Assembly: GCF_000014425.1 (NCBI RefSeq)
Contig: NC_008530.1
Span: 558,001 to 622,000 of the forward strand
Direction of reading: 5' to 3'
Length of the DNA stretch: 64,000 bases
Source: Lactobacillus gasseri ATCC 33323 = JCM 1131
GTDB taxonomy: Bacteria; Bacillota; Bacilli; Lactobacillales; Lactobacillaceae
Part shown: piece after piece, positions 37,845 through 46,328 of the stretch
Layout of the letters: each line of letters begins with the position of its first letter
Numbering within the stretch: the first letter of the stretch is position 1
Notes under the pieces: model-generated
Databases searched by the model: none
Told to the model about the DNA's origin: nothing
What the model saw: the letters and a program-made list of their open reading frames with translations, nothing else
Made by a program: the position numbers and the translations under genes

Positions 37845-39155
37845 TTAATTCTGATGATTATGTTTCTTCATATAGTAGTAAACAGGTAATCCCAAAGCTG
37901 TTAAACCAATTCCAGTTATTGAAAGCCAGAATTCATTAATTACGGTACTAATTACAATAAAAAGACCACCGCCGATTGAAATGATTGGAATAATTGGGTA
38001 CCAAGGAACAACATATGGCCGTTCTAGTTTAGGCTCACGATAGCGTAGAATTACCACCGCAATTGAAATTAATGTCGTAAAGGTCCACATAACAAATACC
38101 AACATATTAGTTAAGAGATCAAAAGTTCCTAAAAAAATCATTATTAAGGAAACGGTCAAAATAATCAAAGCACTAATTGTCGGTACACCTGTATTAATGT
38201 TAGTGCGACCGATTTTATTGGAAAATGGCAACATTTTATCTTTTGCTAGAGTATATGGAATTCTCATTCCTGTAAGCATAAAGCCATTAATTGCTCCATA
38301 AACAGAAATTAAAATTCCGATTGTAATTAATTTGCCCCCTAGACTGCCAAAGAGCTTTAAGGAGGCAAGATAAGCAGTATTTTGGTTGCCAATTATTTCT
38401 TTAAAGGGAATTGCAGTTAAGAAAGCATAATTTACTAACACATAAATTAAAGTAATTGCGGATAGTCCAATAATAATGGCTCTTGACAAGTTCTTTTCTG
38501 GTTCTTTAACTTCACCAGCTAGATTGGTGACATTGATCCAGCCGTCGTATGCAAATAAAGCAGCTAGTAAACCGCCACTTAAACCAGCCCAAAAAGAAAT
38601 ATTATGGCCAGAACTTAAGGGAAGTAAGTTGACATTAATTTTAGTTGAATTAAAAAGGCCAAAAATTACAATTAATGCAATTGGAATAGCCTTCAGAATT
38701 GTCATCGCTGACTGCATTCTGGTTGAAAATTTGGTAGAAATAAAATTTAAACTCATTAAAAAAAGAGCGAGCAATAAAGCAATCAGGGTTGCATATTTAG
38801 TAGGGAAACCAAATAAGACAGCAAATTGTTGCCCAAATACCACGCTTAAAGCGGCGATATTGGCAGGAAAGTAGACTAGCATTTGTGCCCAGCCAAATAA
38901 AAAGCCCCAAACTTTCCCATAAGTATATTCAATATATTTAATTGATCCGCCAGTAACTGGAAGTGCAGCAGCAATTTCAGAAACTGTTAGACCAGAAGCA
39001 ATAGAAACGATACCGGCTAAAATCCAAACAAAAAGAGTTAAAGATGGTGTGCCTGTTTCATGACTAATGCTACCGATTTTAAAGAAGACGCCCCCGCCAA
39101 TTACAGTTCCTACCACTGTAGCCAGCGCCTGTCCGAAGCTAATTTGTCTTTTCAA
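37845..39155 (-). CDS. APC-family amino-acid permease
   Basis: 12-helix amino-acid transporter, about 436 residues. The opening 'ISFGQALATVVGTVIGGGVFF' holds the APC G-x-G backbone-binding loop, followed by 'PVTGGSIKYIEYTYGKVWGFL' and 'LFAYDGWINVTNLAGEVKEPEKN' (both over-length blocks abbreviated here to PVTGGSIKYIEYTYG and YDGWINVTNLAGEVKEPE). TTG 39155 is chosen because AAAGGA is 9 bases upstream; the ATG at 39203 lacks a site. Substrate unknown. Confidence 0.88.
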   Translation of the reverse strand: MKRQISFGQALATVVGTVIGGGVFFKIGSISHETGTPSLTLFVWILAGIVSIASGLTVSEIAAALPVTGGSIKYIEYTYGKVWGFLFGWAQMLVYFPANIAALSVVFGQQFAVLFGFPTKYATLIALLLALFLMSLNFISTKFSTRMQSAMTILKAIPIALIVIFGLFNSTKINVNLLPLSSGHNISFWAGLSGGLLAALFAYDGWINVTNLAGEVKEPEKNLSRAIIIGLSAITLIYVLVNYAFLTAIPFKEIIGNQNTAYLASLKLFGSLGGKLITIGILISVYGAINGFMLTGMRIPYTLAKDKMLPFSNKIGRTNINTGVPTISALIILTVSLIMIFLGTFDLLTNMLVFVMWTFTTLISIAVVILRYREPKLERPYVVPWYPIIPIISIGGGLFIVISTVINEFWLSITGIGLTALGLPVYYYMKKHNHQN

Positions 39156-39274
39156 TATGTGCTTTCCTTTCAATTCATTTATAACTTTTAGTATTGATAT
39201 CATTTTATACTAAATCTTAGTGAAAGTGGTATAGAAAGGAGAAGTTCGTTAAAATAACTAGTGGAGGGATGATT

Positions 39275-39985
39275 GTGCATCGTTATCGACATAAATATAC
39301 TTTTCCAAGTATTATTATTTTGCTCATTCTAGCCTTTTCTGGGTTAGTATGGGGATATTTCAATATGAGGCAAAATACGACTGTGCCACGTGGCTCAAAT
39401 ATGAGTGTACTTGGAATTGAATTAGATCAAACTAAAGATTATATTGACCTTCATAAATTAGAAAAGAACGGGATTTCGTTTGTTTATTTGCGTTCAACGC
39501 AAGGGAAATCGTATTTTGACGACAATTATTTACTTTACCGTGATCAGCTTCAGGGAACTAATCTTAATTTTGGTACAATTATTGCCTATAGTGATGAAAC
39601 CAGCAATCAGGATCAGTATCAATATTTTGTAAATAAAGTTGGAACTAATACTGGCAGTTTACCAGTTATGATTGTGCCAGCTACTAATCACTTAACTAAG
39701 TCATACTGGAAAAGAATGGGTGAATTTGCTCAGATGATAAATAATCTTGGCAAGAGAACGATGATAGCAGGCGACTACCGTTATCATAATTACTTTCCAG
39801 AAGGAACAAGATTTTTATATACGGGAGCAAGTTTAAAAGATAGACGACATTATGCCTTTTGGTGTTACACTCAAAATGGAAGAGTTAAAAATATTGATAA
39901 TTTAGATCGAGACGTCACAATGTTTGCTTACATTGGTACTAATACGCAATATGCGCAACTATATAGTCAAGAGAAAACACAATAG
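39275..39985 (+). CDS. Membrane-anchored GH25 muramidase-like protein, probably inactive
   Basis: 236 residues: an N-terminal signal anchor ('FPSIIILLILAFSGLVWGYF'), then a domain with the GH25 barrel layout ('MSVLGIELDQTKDYIDLHKL', 'GISFVYLRSTQGKSYFDDNY', 'GTIIAYSDETSNQDQYQYFV'). In active lysozymes of this family the strand after 'LP' carries the catalytic D-x-E; here it reads 'SLPVMIVPATN', so that pair is missing. GTG 39275 is 7 bases from GGAGGG; ATG 39269 is too close. Its 3' end lies 10 bp from the helicase start. Confidence 0.65.
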   Translation: MHRYRHKYTFPSIIILLILAFSGLVWGYFNMRQNTTVPRGSNMSVLGIELDQTKDYIDLHKLEKNGISFVYLRSTQGKSYFDDNYLLYRDQLQGTNLNFGTIIAYSDETSNQDQYQYFVNKVGTNTGSLPVMIVPATNHLTKSYWKRMGEFAQMINNLGKRTMIAGDYRYHNYFPEGTRFLYTGASLKDRRHYAFWCYTQNGRVKNIDNLDRDVTMFAYIGTNTQYAQLYSQEKTQ

Positions 39986-39995
39986 AGGAAGTAAA

Positions 39996-41231
39996 ATGTA
40001 TTCAAAAGCAGTTTCACAAGTTTTAGAAAGAGAACGCAAGACTAAACCAACTTTAATTCAAGAGCGGACCTATGATGCAATACACAATGGTGCGAGTCTG
40101 GTTGGGCTAGCTAAGACTGGTACGGGAAAGACTTTGGCATATGGATTGCCAGTAATGGAGCGAATTGACGAAATTGGCGGCCGAGGAGTTATTTTAGAGC
40201 CGACAACTGAATTAGCAATTCAAACGAGAAATAATCTTTTGCCTTATGCTAAAGCTTTAGGACTTAAAACAATCGCACTAGTTGGGGCCGGCAATAGAAA
40301 AAGACAATTAGAGCGTTTAAAAAAAGAAAAGCCAGAAATAATTATTGCTACTCCGGGAAGGTTTTTTGATTTTTTATCCGAGAATCGGATTAAATATCAA
40401 GATATTAATGCCTTAGTAATTGATGAGGCAGATGATATTTTAGAATTTGCAAAATTAGATTTATTAAGTTCATTAGGACAAAATTTATCCTCAACAGCTC
40501 AAATTTTACTTTTTGGTGCTTCAGAGTCTGAAGTAACTAAAAATGCAGAAGATCTTTTTAATCATACTTTTTTATTGGTTGATGTACGGCCAGAGCAAAA
40601 GTCTGAAGTTAAGCATTATTTCTTGCAAGTTTCAAATGAATATAAAATGCAGTTTTTACAACGGTTAGCGAAATTAGATAAGTTCAAGGGTATTCTGTTC
40701 TTTGACAGTACTGAAACTGAAATGAGATTCGCACGAATTTTTAGTCATAGTAAGACTAAATTTGCTGTTTTAAGTAATGAAACTAGTAAGCAAAATCGCG
40801 AAAAGTTGCTTAGTGATTTCAAAGCGGGGCGGATTAAGTTCTTATTTGCGACTGATTTAGCTGCGCGTGGTTTAGATTTACCTGATGTTAGTTATGTCAT
40901 TAATTTTGAAATACCAAGTGAAGTTAATACATACTTACATCGTAGCGGTAGAACTGGACGGATGAATAAGTCAGGTACAGTCGTTACTCTTGGGGATGAC
41001 CATGACTTTAGAAATTTAAAGAAATTGCTAGCTGGTACTTATCAAATTGAAAGAGCATATTTTGCTGGTTATAGTTTAACTACTGAAAAACCTAAGTCTA
41101 AAAAGGTAGAGGCAGTAGAAAAGAAAGAGCATAAAAAAGTAGAAAAAAGTAAGCCAAAACATAAAAAGAAGCGTTGGCGTAATAAAAAAAATAAAGGATA
41201 CCATCCTCGAAAGAGCAGAGGAGAGAAATAA
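39996..41231 (+). CDS. DEAD-box RNA helicase
   Basis: ATP-dependent RNA helicase of 411 residues. Motifs in order: Q-motif region 'KPTLIQERTYDAI', I 'AKTGTGKT', Ib 'ATPGRFFDFL', II 'VIDEADDIL', V 'ATDLAARGLDLPDVSYVINF', VI 'YLHRSGRTGR'. The last ~45 residues are almost pure Lys/Arg with few acids, an RNA-binding tail as in CshB-type helicases. ATG 39996 follows GAGGAAG; the longer frame is a shadow. Overlaps the next start by one base. Confidence 0.92.
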   Translation: MYSKAVSQVLERERKTKPTLIQERTYDAIHNGASLVGLAKTGTGKTLAYGLPVMERIDEIGGRGVILEPTTELAIQTRNNLLPYAKALGLKTIALVGAGNRKRQLERLKKEKPEIIIATPGRFFDFLSENRIKYQDINALVIDEADDILEFAKLDLLSSLGQNLSSTAQILLFGASESEVTKNAEDLFNHTFLLVDVRPEQKSEVKHYFLQVSNEYKMQFLQRLAKLDKFKGILFFDSTETEMRFARIFSHSKTKFAVLSNETSKQNREKLLSDFKAGRIKFLFATDLAARGLDLPDVSYVINFEIPSEVNTYLHRSGRTGRMNKSGTVVTLGDDHDFRNLKKLLAGTYQIERAYFAGYSLTTEKPKSKKVEAVEKKEHKKVEKSKPKHKKKRWRNKKNKGYHPRKSRGEK

Positions 41232-42562
41232 TGTCATCTTTAGTTAAATGGCTTGAAACTTACGTTTTACCGCCTGCATCTCGTTTAGCTCAAGTTCGGT
41301 GGCTAGTTGCAATGCGGGATACTTTCATTTCTTTATTACCGATTACAATGGCTGGTTCAATTGCGATGCTATTTAATAGCATCATTAGAGCCGCTAAAGT
41401 ACAGATGCATTGGGATACTTTTTATTCTTTGATGCAGCCAGTTGTCGCAATTGATAATATTATTTGGGAAGGTACATTCGCACTTTTTGCAGTTTATTTT
41501 GCGATTTCTTGGGGCTATCACTTAGCTAAGACCTATGAAGTAAATCGTTTTGCTGGCTCAGTTGCTTCCTTAGTTGCCTTTGCAATGAGTATTAGTGATT
41601 CAGTAAAATTACATATTGATGGAGACGTAGTTGATATTAAAAATGCTTTTGATATCAAGCAATTTTCAACAATGGGCTTGTTTACGGCTATTATTTTTGG
41701 TTGCATTGGGACTGCCTTGTTTATTGTATTTTATAAGGCAAGAATTCGACTCAAAGTTGATACCAGTATGCCTCATGCTGAATGGGTGGCATTTAGTACC
41801 TTAATTCCAATTTTACTTTCAGTGTTTATTGTTGGCTTTGTTAATTATGCATTTCAACGGCTTACTGGAACTTATTTTGGCAATTGGCTTCTTGCGACTA
41901 TTCAGCGTCCCTTGGTTAATTTGGGACAGGGATTTGGAGTCGTCTTATTGGTTACCTTTCTGGTGCAAATTTTTTGGTTCTTTGGAATTAACGGCATCAG
42001 TGTTTTAACTCCAGTAATGGACTCTTTGTGGTTAACCCCAGAAAATATTAACGTTACAGCTGTTCGAAACAGTGAGCGTGTTCCATATATTTGGGTTCGC
42101 GATTCATTTAATGTATTTGCCTGGTTTGGTGGAGCAGGAGGTACCCTAGTATTAATTATTGCGATCTTAATGTTTTCTAAACGTAAAGATTATCGAACAA
42201 TAGCTAAGATGGCTGTAGCACCTGGTATATTCAATATTAATGAACCTATTATTTTTGGCTTGCCTGTAGTTTTTAATCCAGTTTATTTAATTCCATTTGT
42301 TGTTGCTCCGCTTGTAAATGTGTCACTAGCATATTGGGCAACAACGGCAGGTCTAGTTAATCCGGTTCAAATTTTTGTTCCAACAGTAATGCCGCCACTT
42401 ATTGGGCCGTTTCTAGCATGTAATTATGATTGGCGAGCTATTGTTTTAGCACTTATTAATATGGTAATCGCACTTCTTATTTGGATGCCGTTTGTTTTTG
42501 CGGCTGACCAGATCACTAAGCAAGATAATAATCAACGTAATTTCTATTTACCACAGTATTAA
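41231..42562 (+). CDS. PTS EIIC, lactose/cellobiose (CelB) family
   Basis: 443-residue sugar-transporting membrane subunit without attached IIA or IIB domains. Family blocks: 'RDTFISLLPITMAGSIAMLF' and 'PGIFNINEPIIFGLPVVFNP', the latter being the conserved substrate-loop N-x-x-E-P-(I/V)-x-F-G-x-P. No cognate IIA/IIB genes are adjacent, so it must use partners encoded elsewhere. The start overlaps the helicase stop (TAATG), so it is translated from the same message. Confidence 0.9.
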   Translation: MSSLVKWLETYVLPPASRLAQVRWLVAMRDTFISLLPITMAGSIAMLFNSIIRAAKVQMHWDTFYSLMQPVVAIDNIIWEGTFALFAVYFAISWGYHLAKTYEVNRFAGSVASLVAFAMSISDSVKLHIDGDVVDIKNAFDIKQFSTMGLFTAIIFGCIGTALFIVFYKARIRLKVDTSMPHAEWVAFSTLIPILLSVFIVGFVNYAFQRLTGTYFGNWLLATIQRPLVNLGQGFGVVLLVTFLVQIFWFFGINGISVLTPVMDSLWLTPENINVTAVRNSERVPYIWVRDSFNVFAWFGGAGGTLVLIIAILMFSKRKDYRTIAKMAVAPGIFNINEPIIFGLPVVFNPVYLIPFVVAPLVNVSLAYWATTAGLVNPVQIFVPTVMPPLIGPFLACNYDWRAIVLALINMVIALLIWMPFVFAADQITKQDNNQRNFYLPQY

Positions 42563-42580
42563 ATTTTTAATAGTTAAAAG

Positions 42581-42612
42581 TCAGTTTTTATGTTAAAGTA
42601 GAAACTGATTTT
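42581..42612 (+). terminator. Probable terminator before tRNA-Arg
   Basis: TCAGTTT / AAACTGA stem followed by TTTTG. It ends right at the first base of the tRNA gene. Confidence 0.6.
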
Positions 42613-42685
42613 GACCCCGTAGTTCATCTGGATAGAACAATGGTCTCCTAAACTGTAGAGGTGAGTTCGAATCTCACCGGGGTCA
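42613..42685 (+). tRNA. tRNA-Arg (anticodon CCT)
   Basis: Full cloverleaf: acceptor GACCCCG / CGGGGTC, D-arm GTTC...GAAC, anticodon loop CTCCTAA (CCT, reads AGG), T-arm GTGAG-TTCGAAT-CTCAC, discriminator A. CCA is not encoded. The prophage integrase lies just beyond its 3' end, so this gene is the bacterial attachment site. Confidence 0.93.
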
Positions 42686-42762
42686 TATTGATGTAGAGCT
42701 ATTTGTGGGACTTTATAAATAAACAAAAATTAAATTTGACCCCCAAATGACCCCTAAGCAAG

Positions 42763-43881
42763 TTAATCTTCAATTTTTTTGGATAATACATCGTTGATTT
42801 TTTTATTAACTAATTCTCTGTGCTTTTCAAATTCATAGGCGTATGTTTCTTCTGTAGTTTTAGTTGTAGCATGTCCTAGGCGTTGTGCAATGTCATAAGT
42901 AGAAATATCAGCTTGAAGCAAAAGAGCAACTTGAGAATGTCGTAAAGAATGAGGGTGGAAATCATCGGCTGAAATACCTAAATTTTTTAGTGCAGTTCTA
43001 AGACATTCTGTTAAGCCCTTAGATCCGGGTAGGCATCTATGCGTCTTTGACCAGAAAACTTTGGTTTTATGATTATTTTTTAATTCTTGAATACAATCCA
43101 TCATTTTAGACGGGACACTCACAATTCGTTGAGATGACCCGTTTTTTGTTGGTCCATAATCTTTTTGAGTATATACCCAACTTTTTTCTACAGTAATGAG
43201 ATTGCTTTTTAAGTTAATATTATCCCATGTTAATCCTGCAACTTCGCTTTCTCTTAAGCCCGTTAGGAGCATTAACATTAGCATATATGAGGAAGAATAC
43301 TGAGGTTTCCTATGGTCGTAAAGATATTTATATAGTCTAGGAATATCTTTGTCTTGTAAATAAGTAACCTTATAGGCTTTATCTTGGTTATAAGCTAGTG
43401 AAATATCGTCAGTAAAGTTTCTTGTTATTATGCCGTCATTAATCGCAGAACGGATACAAGCTTTGATAATATTATGAAGTTTACGCATGGTCGTCTTAGC
43501 ATGGTCTTTTCCAAAATCATTTATAAACTGCTGATAGGTGGTTCTTTTTATTGATTTGATTTTGGTAGCTCCAAAGTAGTTTCTAATCCGTTTACCTTGC
43601 AATATATATTCAGTTAATGTATTAGGTGCTACAGAATTACTTTGACCGTTTGGAGTACCTTTGTATGTCTTTACCCAATTATCGTAATAATCGGCGAAAA
43701 TCGGGTTTTCTGTCACGTTAACACCATCGCTTACTTGGACTGCTAATTTATTATCTTTTTTTTCAGCTTCACGTTTATTTTTAAATCCTCGGCGGGTAAT
43801 ATAGTGACGTTTGCCATTTACATCGTACCAAGAACGCTTGATATACCATGTTTTTGATTTATTATCCTTATAAACAGACAT
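42763..43881 (-). CDS. int: Tyrosine recombinase (phage integrase)
   Basis: 372-residue integrase that inserts and excises the phage at tRNA-Arg. N-terminal arm-binding domain with a three-strand start ('SKTWYIKRSWYDVNGKRHYI'), SAM-like core-binding domain (~60-165) and catalytic domain with R210 ('TGLRESEVAGLTW'), H311-x-x-R314 ('HPHSLRHSQVALLL'), H337 ('RLGHATTKTT') and nucleophile Y347. Start behind AAGGA on the minus strand. Orientation toward attL is typical. Confidence 0.94.
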   Translation of the reverse strand: MSVYKDNKSKTWYIKRSWYDVNGKRHYITRRGFKNKREAEKKDNKLAVQVSDGVNVTENPIFADYYDNWVKTYKGTPNGQSNSVAPNTLTEYILQGKRIRNYFGATKIKSIKRTTYQQFINDFGKDHAKTTMRKLHNIIKACIRSAINDGIITRNFTDDISLAYNQDKAYKVTYLQDKDIPRLYKYLYDHRKPQYSSSYMLMLMLLTGLRESEVAGLTWDNINLKSNLITVEKSWVYTQKDYGPTKNGSSQRIVSVPSKMMDCIQELKNNHKTKVFWSKTHRCLPGSKGLTECLRTALKNLGISADDFHPHSLRHSQVALLLQADISTYDIAQRLGHATTKTTEETYAYEFEKHRELVNKKINDVLSKKIED

Positions 43882-43883
43882 TT

Positions 43884-44021
43884 TTAATCCTTTTTTTCAT
43901 TAGAAATTTTAAAAAGCTTCAACAATGTTTGATAATCTTCATCACAAATATCTTTCTTTTCTCCATAAGGATCGCATGCGAAAATTCCTAATCTTCTAAG
44001 TTTCTCTCGATTGGTTAACAT
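43884..44021 (-). CDS. 45-residue prophage ORF, unknown
   Basis: A small gene with an outstanding ribosome site (AAAGGAGGTGA, 5 bases before ATG). The product is MLTNREKLRRLGIFACDPYG followed by EKKDICDEDYQTLLKLFKIS and NEKKD: charged, helical and without membrane segment. It ends 3 bp before the integrase start, so the two should be co-translated. An Xis-like or regulatory role is possible from position but not shown by sequence. Confidence 0.7.
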   Translation of the reverse strand: MLTNREKLRRLGIFACDPYGEKKDICDEDYQTLLKLFKISNEKKD

Positions 44022-44062
44022 TTTTGTCACCTCCTTTCAGAACACTAGTTCTATCTGATCGT

Positions 44063-44092
44063 AAAAATAAAACCAGCGTTAACTGGTTTTAA
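44063..44092 (-). terminator. Terminator of the lipoprotein gene
   Basis: AAAACCAG / CTGGTTTT stem. On the minus strand a T-rich tract (TTTTATTTTTAC) follows. Confidence 0.85.
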
Positions 44093-44094
44093 AA

Positions 44095-44718
44095 CTATTT
44101 CAAATCGGTTTGAGTCTTAGAGGTTAATGCACCATTCTCAAATGTAAGAGAAGCAAATGCACCGTCAGCTTTTCCTTTAATACCGGTGTACCATAATCCC
44201 GTAACCGTCTTAGTACCAAGAAGAAGAGACTCGTTCAAGCTGTCAGGTTCCCCATATTTTTTAACGATATCATCATATGTGGCGCCGTCTTGAATACTAT
44301 TAAAAGCCGCAAGATCTAATTTTTCATCACGTTTTCCCCACTTAAAGCCAGTGATGTCCTTAGTAACAGCCTTATCTGGCTCAAATTGAACGGTAACAGT
44401 AACAGCGCCTTTATTCCAGATATAAGATTTTGTCTTATAACTATCTACGGTAGTGGTATCAGTTGTATTAGCTTTTCCCAGTAACTTTTCTACATCTTGA
44501 ATAGTGGAACCGCCTTCACCATGATTGCTTAATTCACCAACTTTAATTTGATCGAACTTTTCTCTCAACTCTTTATTTTGAGAGATAGTTTCATTCTTTT
44601 TCTTTTTTTGGGAAGTTTTAGCAGAATCGCTTTTACTACCGCTATTAGATGAACAAGCTGACATAGACAAGCCAAGTAGGGCAAGTCCGGTAGCAGCAAC
44701 TAAATATTTCTTTTTCAT
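44095..44718 (-). CDS. Prophage lipoprotein, DUF3862-like
   Basis: 207 residues: lipoprotein signal ending 'LSMSACSS' (lipobox Cys ~22), a Ser/Lys-rich linker, then two SmpA/OmlA-like half domains with the 'STIQDVEKLLGKANTTDT' and 'ATYDDIVKKYGEPDSLNE' repeats characteristic of DUF3862/BLIP-type folds. Lipoproteins between integrase and repressor in lactic-acid-bacterial prophages (Ltp of phage TP-J34 is the known case) block DNA injection by related phages. That function is inferred from position. It has its own terminator and would be expressed in the lysogen. Confidence 0.8.
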   Translation of the reverse strand: MKKKYLVAATGLALLGLSMSACSSNSGSKSDSAKTSQKKKKNETISQNKELREKFDQIKVGELSNHGEGGSTIQDVEKLLGKANTTDTTTVDSYKTKSYIWNKGAVTVTVQFEPDKAVTKDITGFKWGKRDEKLDLAAFNSIQDGATYDDIVKKYGEPDSLNESLLLGTKTVTGLWYTGIKGKADGAFASLTFENGALTSKTQTDLK

Positions 44719-44782
44719 AAAATCCTCCTATGAGCTAACCTTAACATCAGCTTTTTAAGTCATCAGTCTTGGACTATAAAGG

Positions 44783-45235
44783 TTAAAATAGTAAGTCATT
44801 ATTGCTTTCAAATTTTTGGGCAACCACTTTTTTCAATCTCTCAGGAATTCCAAACTGTAGCATAAATTCTCCAGGGTCTTCACAGGTATATCCTTGGGAA
44901 GAAGCATAATTCCAGATGAGATCTAATCCATATAGATCAGCTTGATCTTCCTTAAAAGCATCATCATTGCGATTAAAAGCACGATGTTCTTGCCATTTAT
45001 AAGTATGGTCATAGTACATAACACCTTTATCGCCATTTATATAATGCCCTAATTCGTGAGCAGCCATGAATGGAATTTCTGGTGGATTCCACCAGTTTGT
45101 ATTAATAATGATAGTTTTTTGTTTAGGAAGATACCTAGAACGGAAATGTCTGTCTTCTAAGCGGGATAGTATGTAAGAAAGATGATGATCTTCAATTAAA
45201 TTACAAATATAGATTAGCAAATCATTATTGTACAT
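44783..45235 (-). CDS. ImmA/IrrE-type metallopeptidase
   Basis: 150-residue zinc peptidase with the H-E-x-x-H motif in 'FMAAHELGHYINGDKG' and a downstream Asp/Glu ('EDQADLYGLDLIW'). In ICEBs1, ImmA cleaves the adjacent repressor to trigger induction; the same pairing with the CI-like gene is seen here. ATG 45235 is chosen: the longer frame would run deep into the repressor gene. It starts 5 bp after the repressor stop, so translation is coupled. Confidence 0.88.
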   Translation of the reverse strand: MYNNDLLIYICNLIEDHHLSYILSRLEDRHFRSRYLPKQKTIIINTNWWNPPEIPFMAAHELGHYINGDKGVMYYDHTYKWQEHRAFNRNDDAFKEDQADLYGLDLIWNYASSQGYTCEDPGEFMLQFGIPERLKKVVAQKFESNNDLLF

Positions 45236-45239
45236 GGCA

Positions 45240-45578
45240 TTACTCGTAGTGAACGTCTCCATCATTCTTATGTCTTTCAAGAATTGCTTTGATAACGTCC
45301 ATATCTTCTTCTGAAACAGGGCGTCCACCGTAACTAAGAACGACAGGATCTTTTTCTAGGTCAACGGATTTAGGCTCACTAGTTTTATCTGAACCTAATA
45401 AATAATCAGCTGACACATCAAAGTATTCAGCTAGTTTAGCTAAAGCACCGCTTGAAGGCTCAGCTTTCCCATTTTCCCATTTAGTAATAGTTTGTTGAGA
45501 TACATGTAATAATTTGCTTAGTTCTGTTTGTGAGAGTCTATGAGATGTCCTCAACTCACGTATTCTATCGCCAATCAT
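45240..45578 (-). CDS. CI-like phage repressor (XRE family)
   Basis: 112 residues with an N-terminal helix-turn-helix ('LSQTELSKLLHVSQQTITKWENGK', shown in part: ELSKLLHVSQQTITKWENGK) and a short acidic tail, with no LexA-type autoprotease domain. Loss of repression therefore probably depends on the downstream ImmA-type protease or the antirepressor at 50170. ATG 45578 is 9 bases from GGAGG; the longer start is inside the site. Divergent from cro. Confidence 0.9.
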   Translation of the reverse strand: MIGDRIRELRTSHRLSQTELSKLLHVSQQTITKWENGKAEPSSGALAKLAEYFDVSADYLLGSDKTSEPKSVDLEKDPVVLSYGGRPVSEEDMDVIKAILERHKNDGDVHYE

Positions 45579-45592
45579 GCTCTTCAACCTCC

Positions 45593-45731
45593 GTTTATCA
45601 ACTATTGTACTTAAATTATAATACTTTATACATATTTTTAACTTAAAAAGTAAAAAAAGTAGTAAAAAGTGTTTACATTATAAACTATGATGTATATAAT
45701 ATATATGTAAGTTGATAAAGGAGTTGATAAA
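45593..45731. promoter_or_regulatory. Lysogeny switch: divergent promoters and repeated GTTGATAAA sites
   Basis: Perfect early promoter on the plus strand: TTTACA (45672-45677), 17 bp, TATAAT (45695-45700). A minus-strand TATAAT lies at 45615-45620 for the repressor. The 9-mer GTTGATAAA occurs at 45711-45719 and 45723-45731 and, inverted, at 45593-45601, i.e. just downstream of each start of transcription. These are candidate CI/Cro operators. Confidence 0.75.
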
Positions 45732-45956
45732 ATGAAGCGGGAACTTAAAAGCTTACGAGTTGGAGCTGGGCTTACGCAAACTGAATTAGCAAAGCGATTA
45801 GGCGTTACTAATGTTACAGTTTCAAGGTGGGAGAGAGGAGAAGCAATTCCAAAGCCCAAGTATATTAAAGCCATGGCAAAATTATTTAATATCAAGGGGC
45901 AGGATATTTTTTTAAATTTAATTACTACTAAAGCTTATAAAGTTGCTACAAAATAG
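45732..45956 (+). CDS. Cro-like XRE regulator
   Basis: 74-residue DNA-binding protein consisting of a single helix-turn-helix ('LTQTELAKRLGVTNVTVSRW', 'ERGEAIPKP'). It is the first gene of the early transcript, opposite the CI-like repressor. The GTTGATAAA repeat overlaps its ribosome site region (AAAGGAGTTGATAAA-ATG). Confidence 0.87.
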   Translation: MKRELKSLRVGAGLTQTELAKRLGVTNVTVSRWERGEAIPKPKYIKAMAKLFNIKGQDIFLNLITTKAYKVATK

Positions 45957-45988
45957 AAACAAATAGTGATAATAAAGTAGGTGATTAA

Positions 45989-46324
45989 ATGCCTGAGCTA
46001 ATTAATAAAGATGCTCTCATAGTTATCTTTAAGCCGATTATCAAAGCTTTATTTGATAAGGAAAAGGAAGAAGCAGAGGGCGCAACAATTAACATTGATG
46101 AGTTCCGAAAAAAGTATTGCGGAGGTAAAGGTCAAGAGTGGGTAAGGTTGTATGTTTTCGATAAGTTTAAAAAGGAAATTGATTTCGAAAATGGTGGTTT
46201 TGTAGTTAACCCACACAACGGCAAGAAAACAATCATTTTTAGAAAAGACGCTAAAAAGTGGATTGAAGAAAACTATCACCGCATTGATTGGAATGCAAGT
46301 ATTAAGAAAGATTTTGGGAGGTAG
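45989..46324 (+). CDS. DUF771 phage protein (excisionase-like)
   Basis: 111 residues with the DUF771 core 'NIDEFRKKYCGGKGQEWVRL' and an ending 'KDAKKWIEENYHRIDW'. DUF771 proteins are common in early regions of Firmicute phages and are thought to be winged-helix DNA-binding proteins; the role is not established. AGGTGATTAA precedes the ATG. Confidence 0.75.
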   Translation: MPELINKDALIVIFKPIIKALFDKEKEEAEGATINIDEFRKKYCGGKGQEWVRLYVFDKFKKEIDFENGGFVVNPHNGKKTIIFRKDAKKWIEENYHRIDWNASIKKDFGR

Positions 46325-46328
46325 AAAA

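Noticed and set aside
38476-38874. 132-residue plus-strand ORF inside the amino-acid permease gene
   Set aside because: Antisense shadow of a well-supported permease; no ribosome site and no known domain. Other antisense frames (for example 4125-4385, 8916-9119, 45638-45895) were dropped for the same reason.
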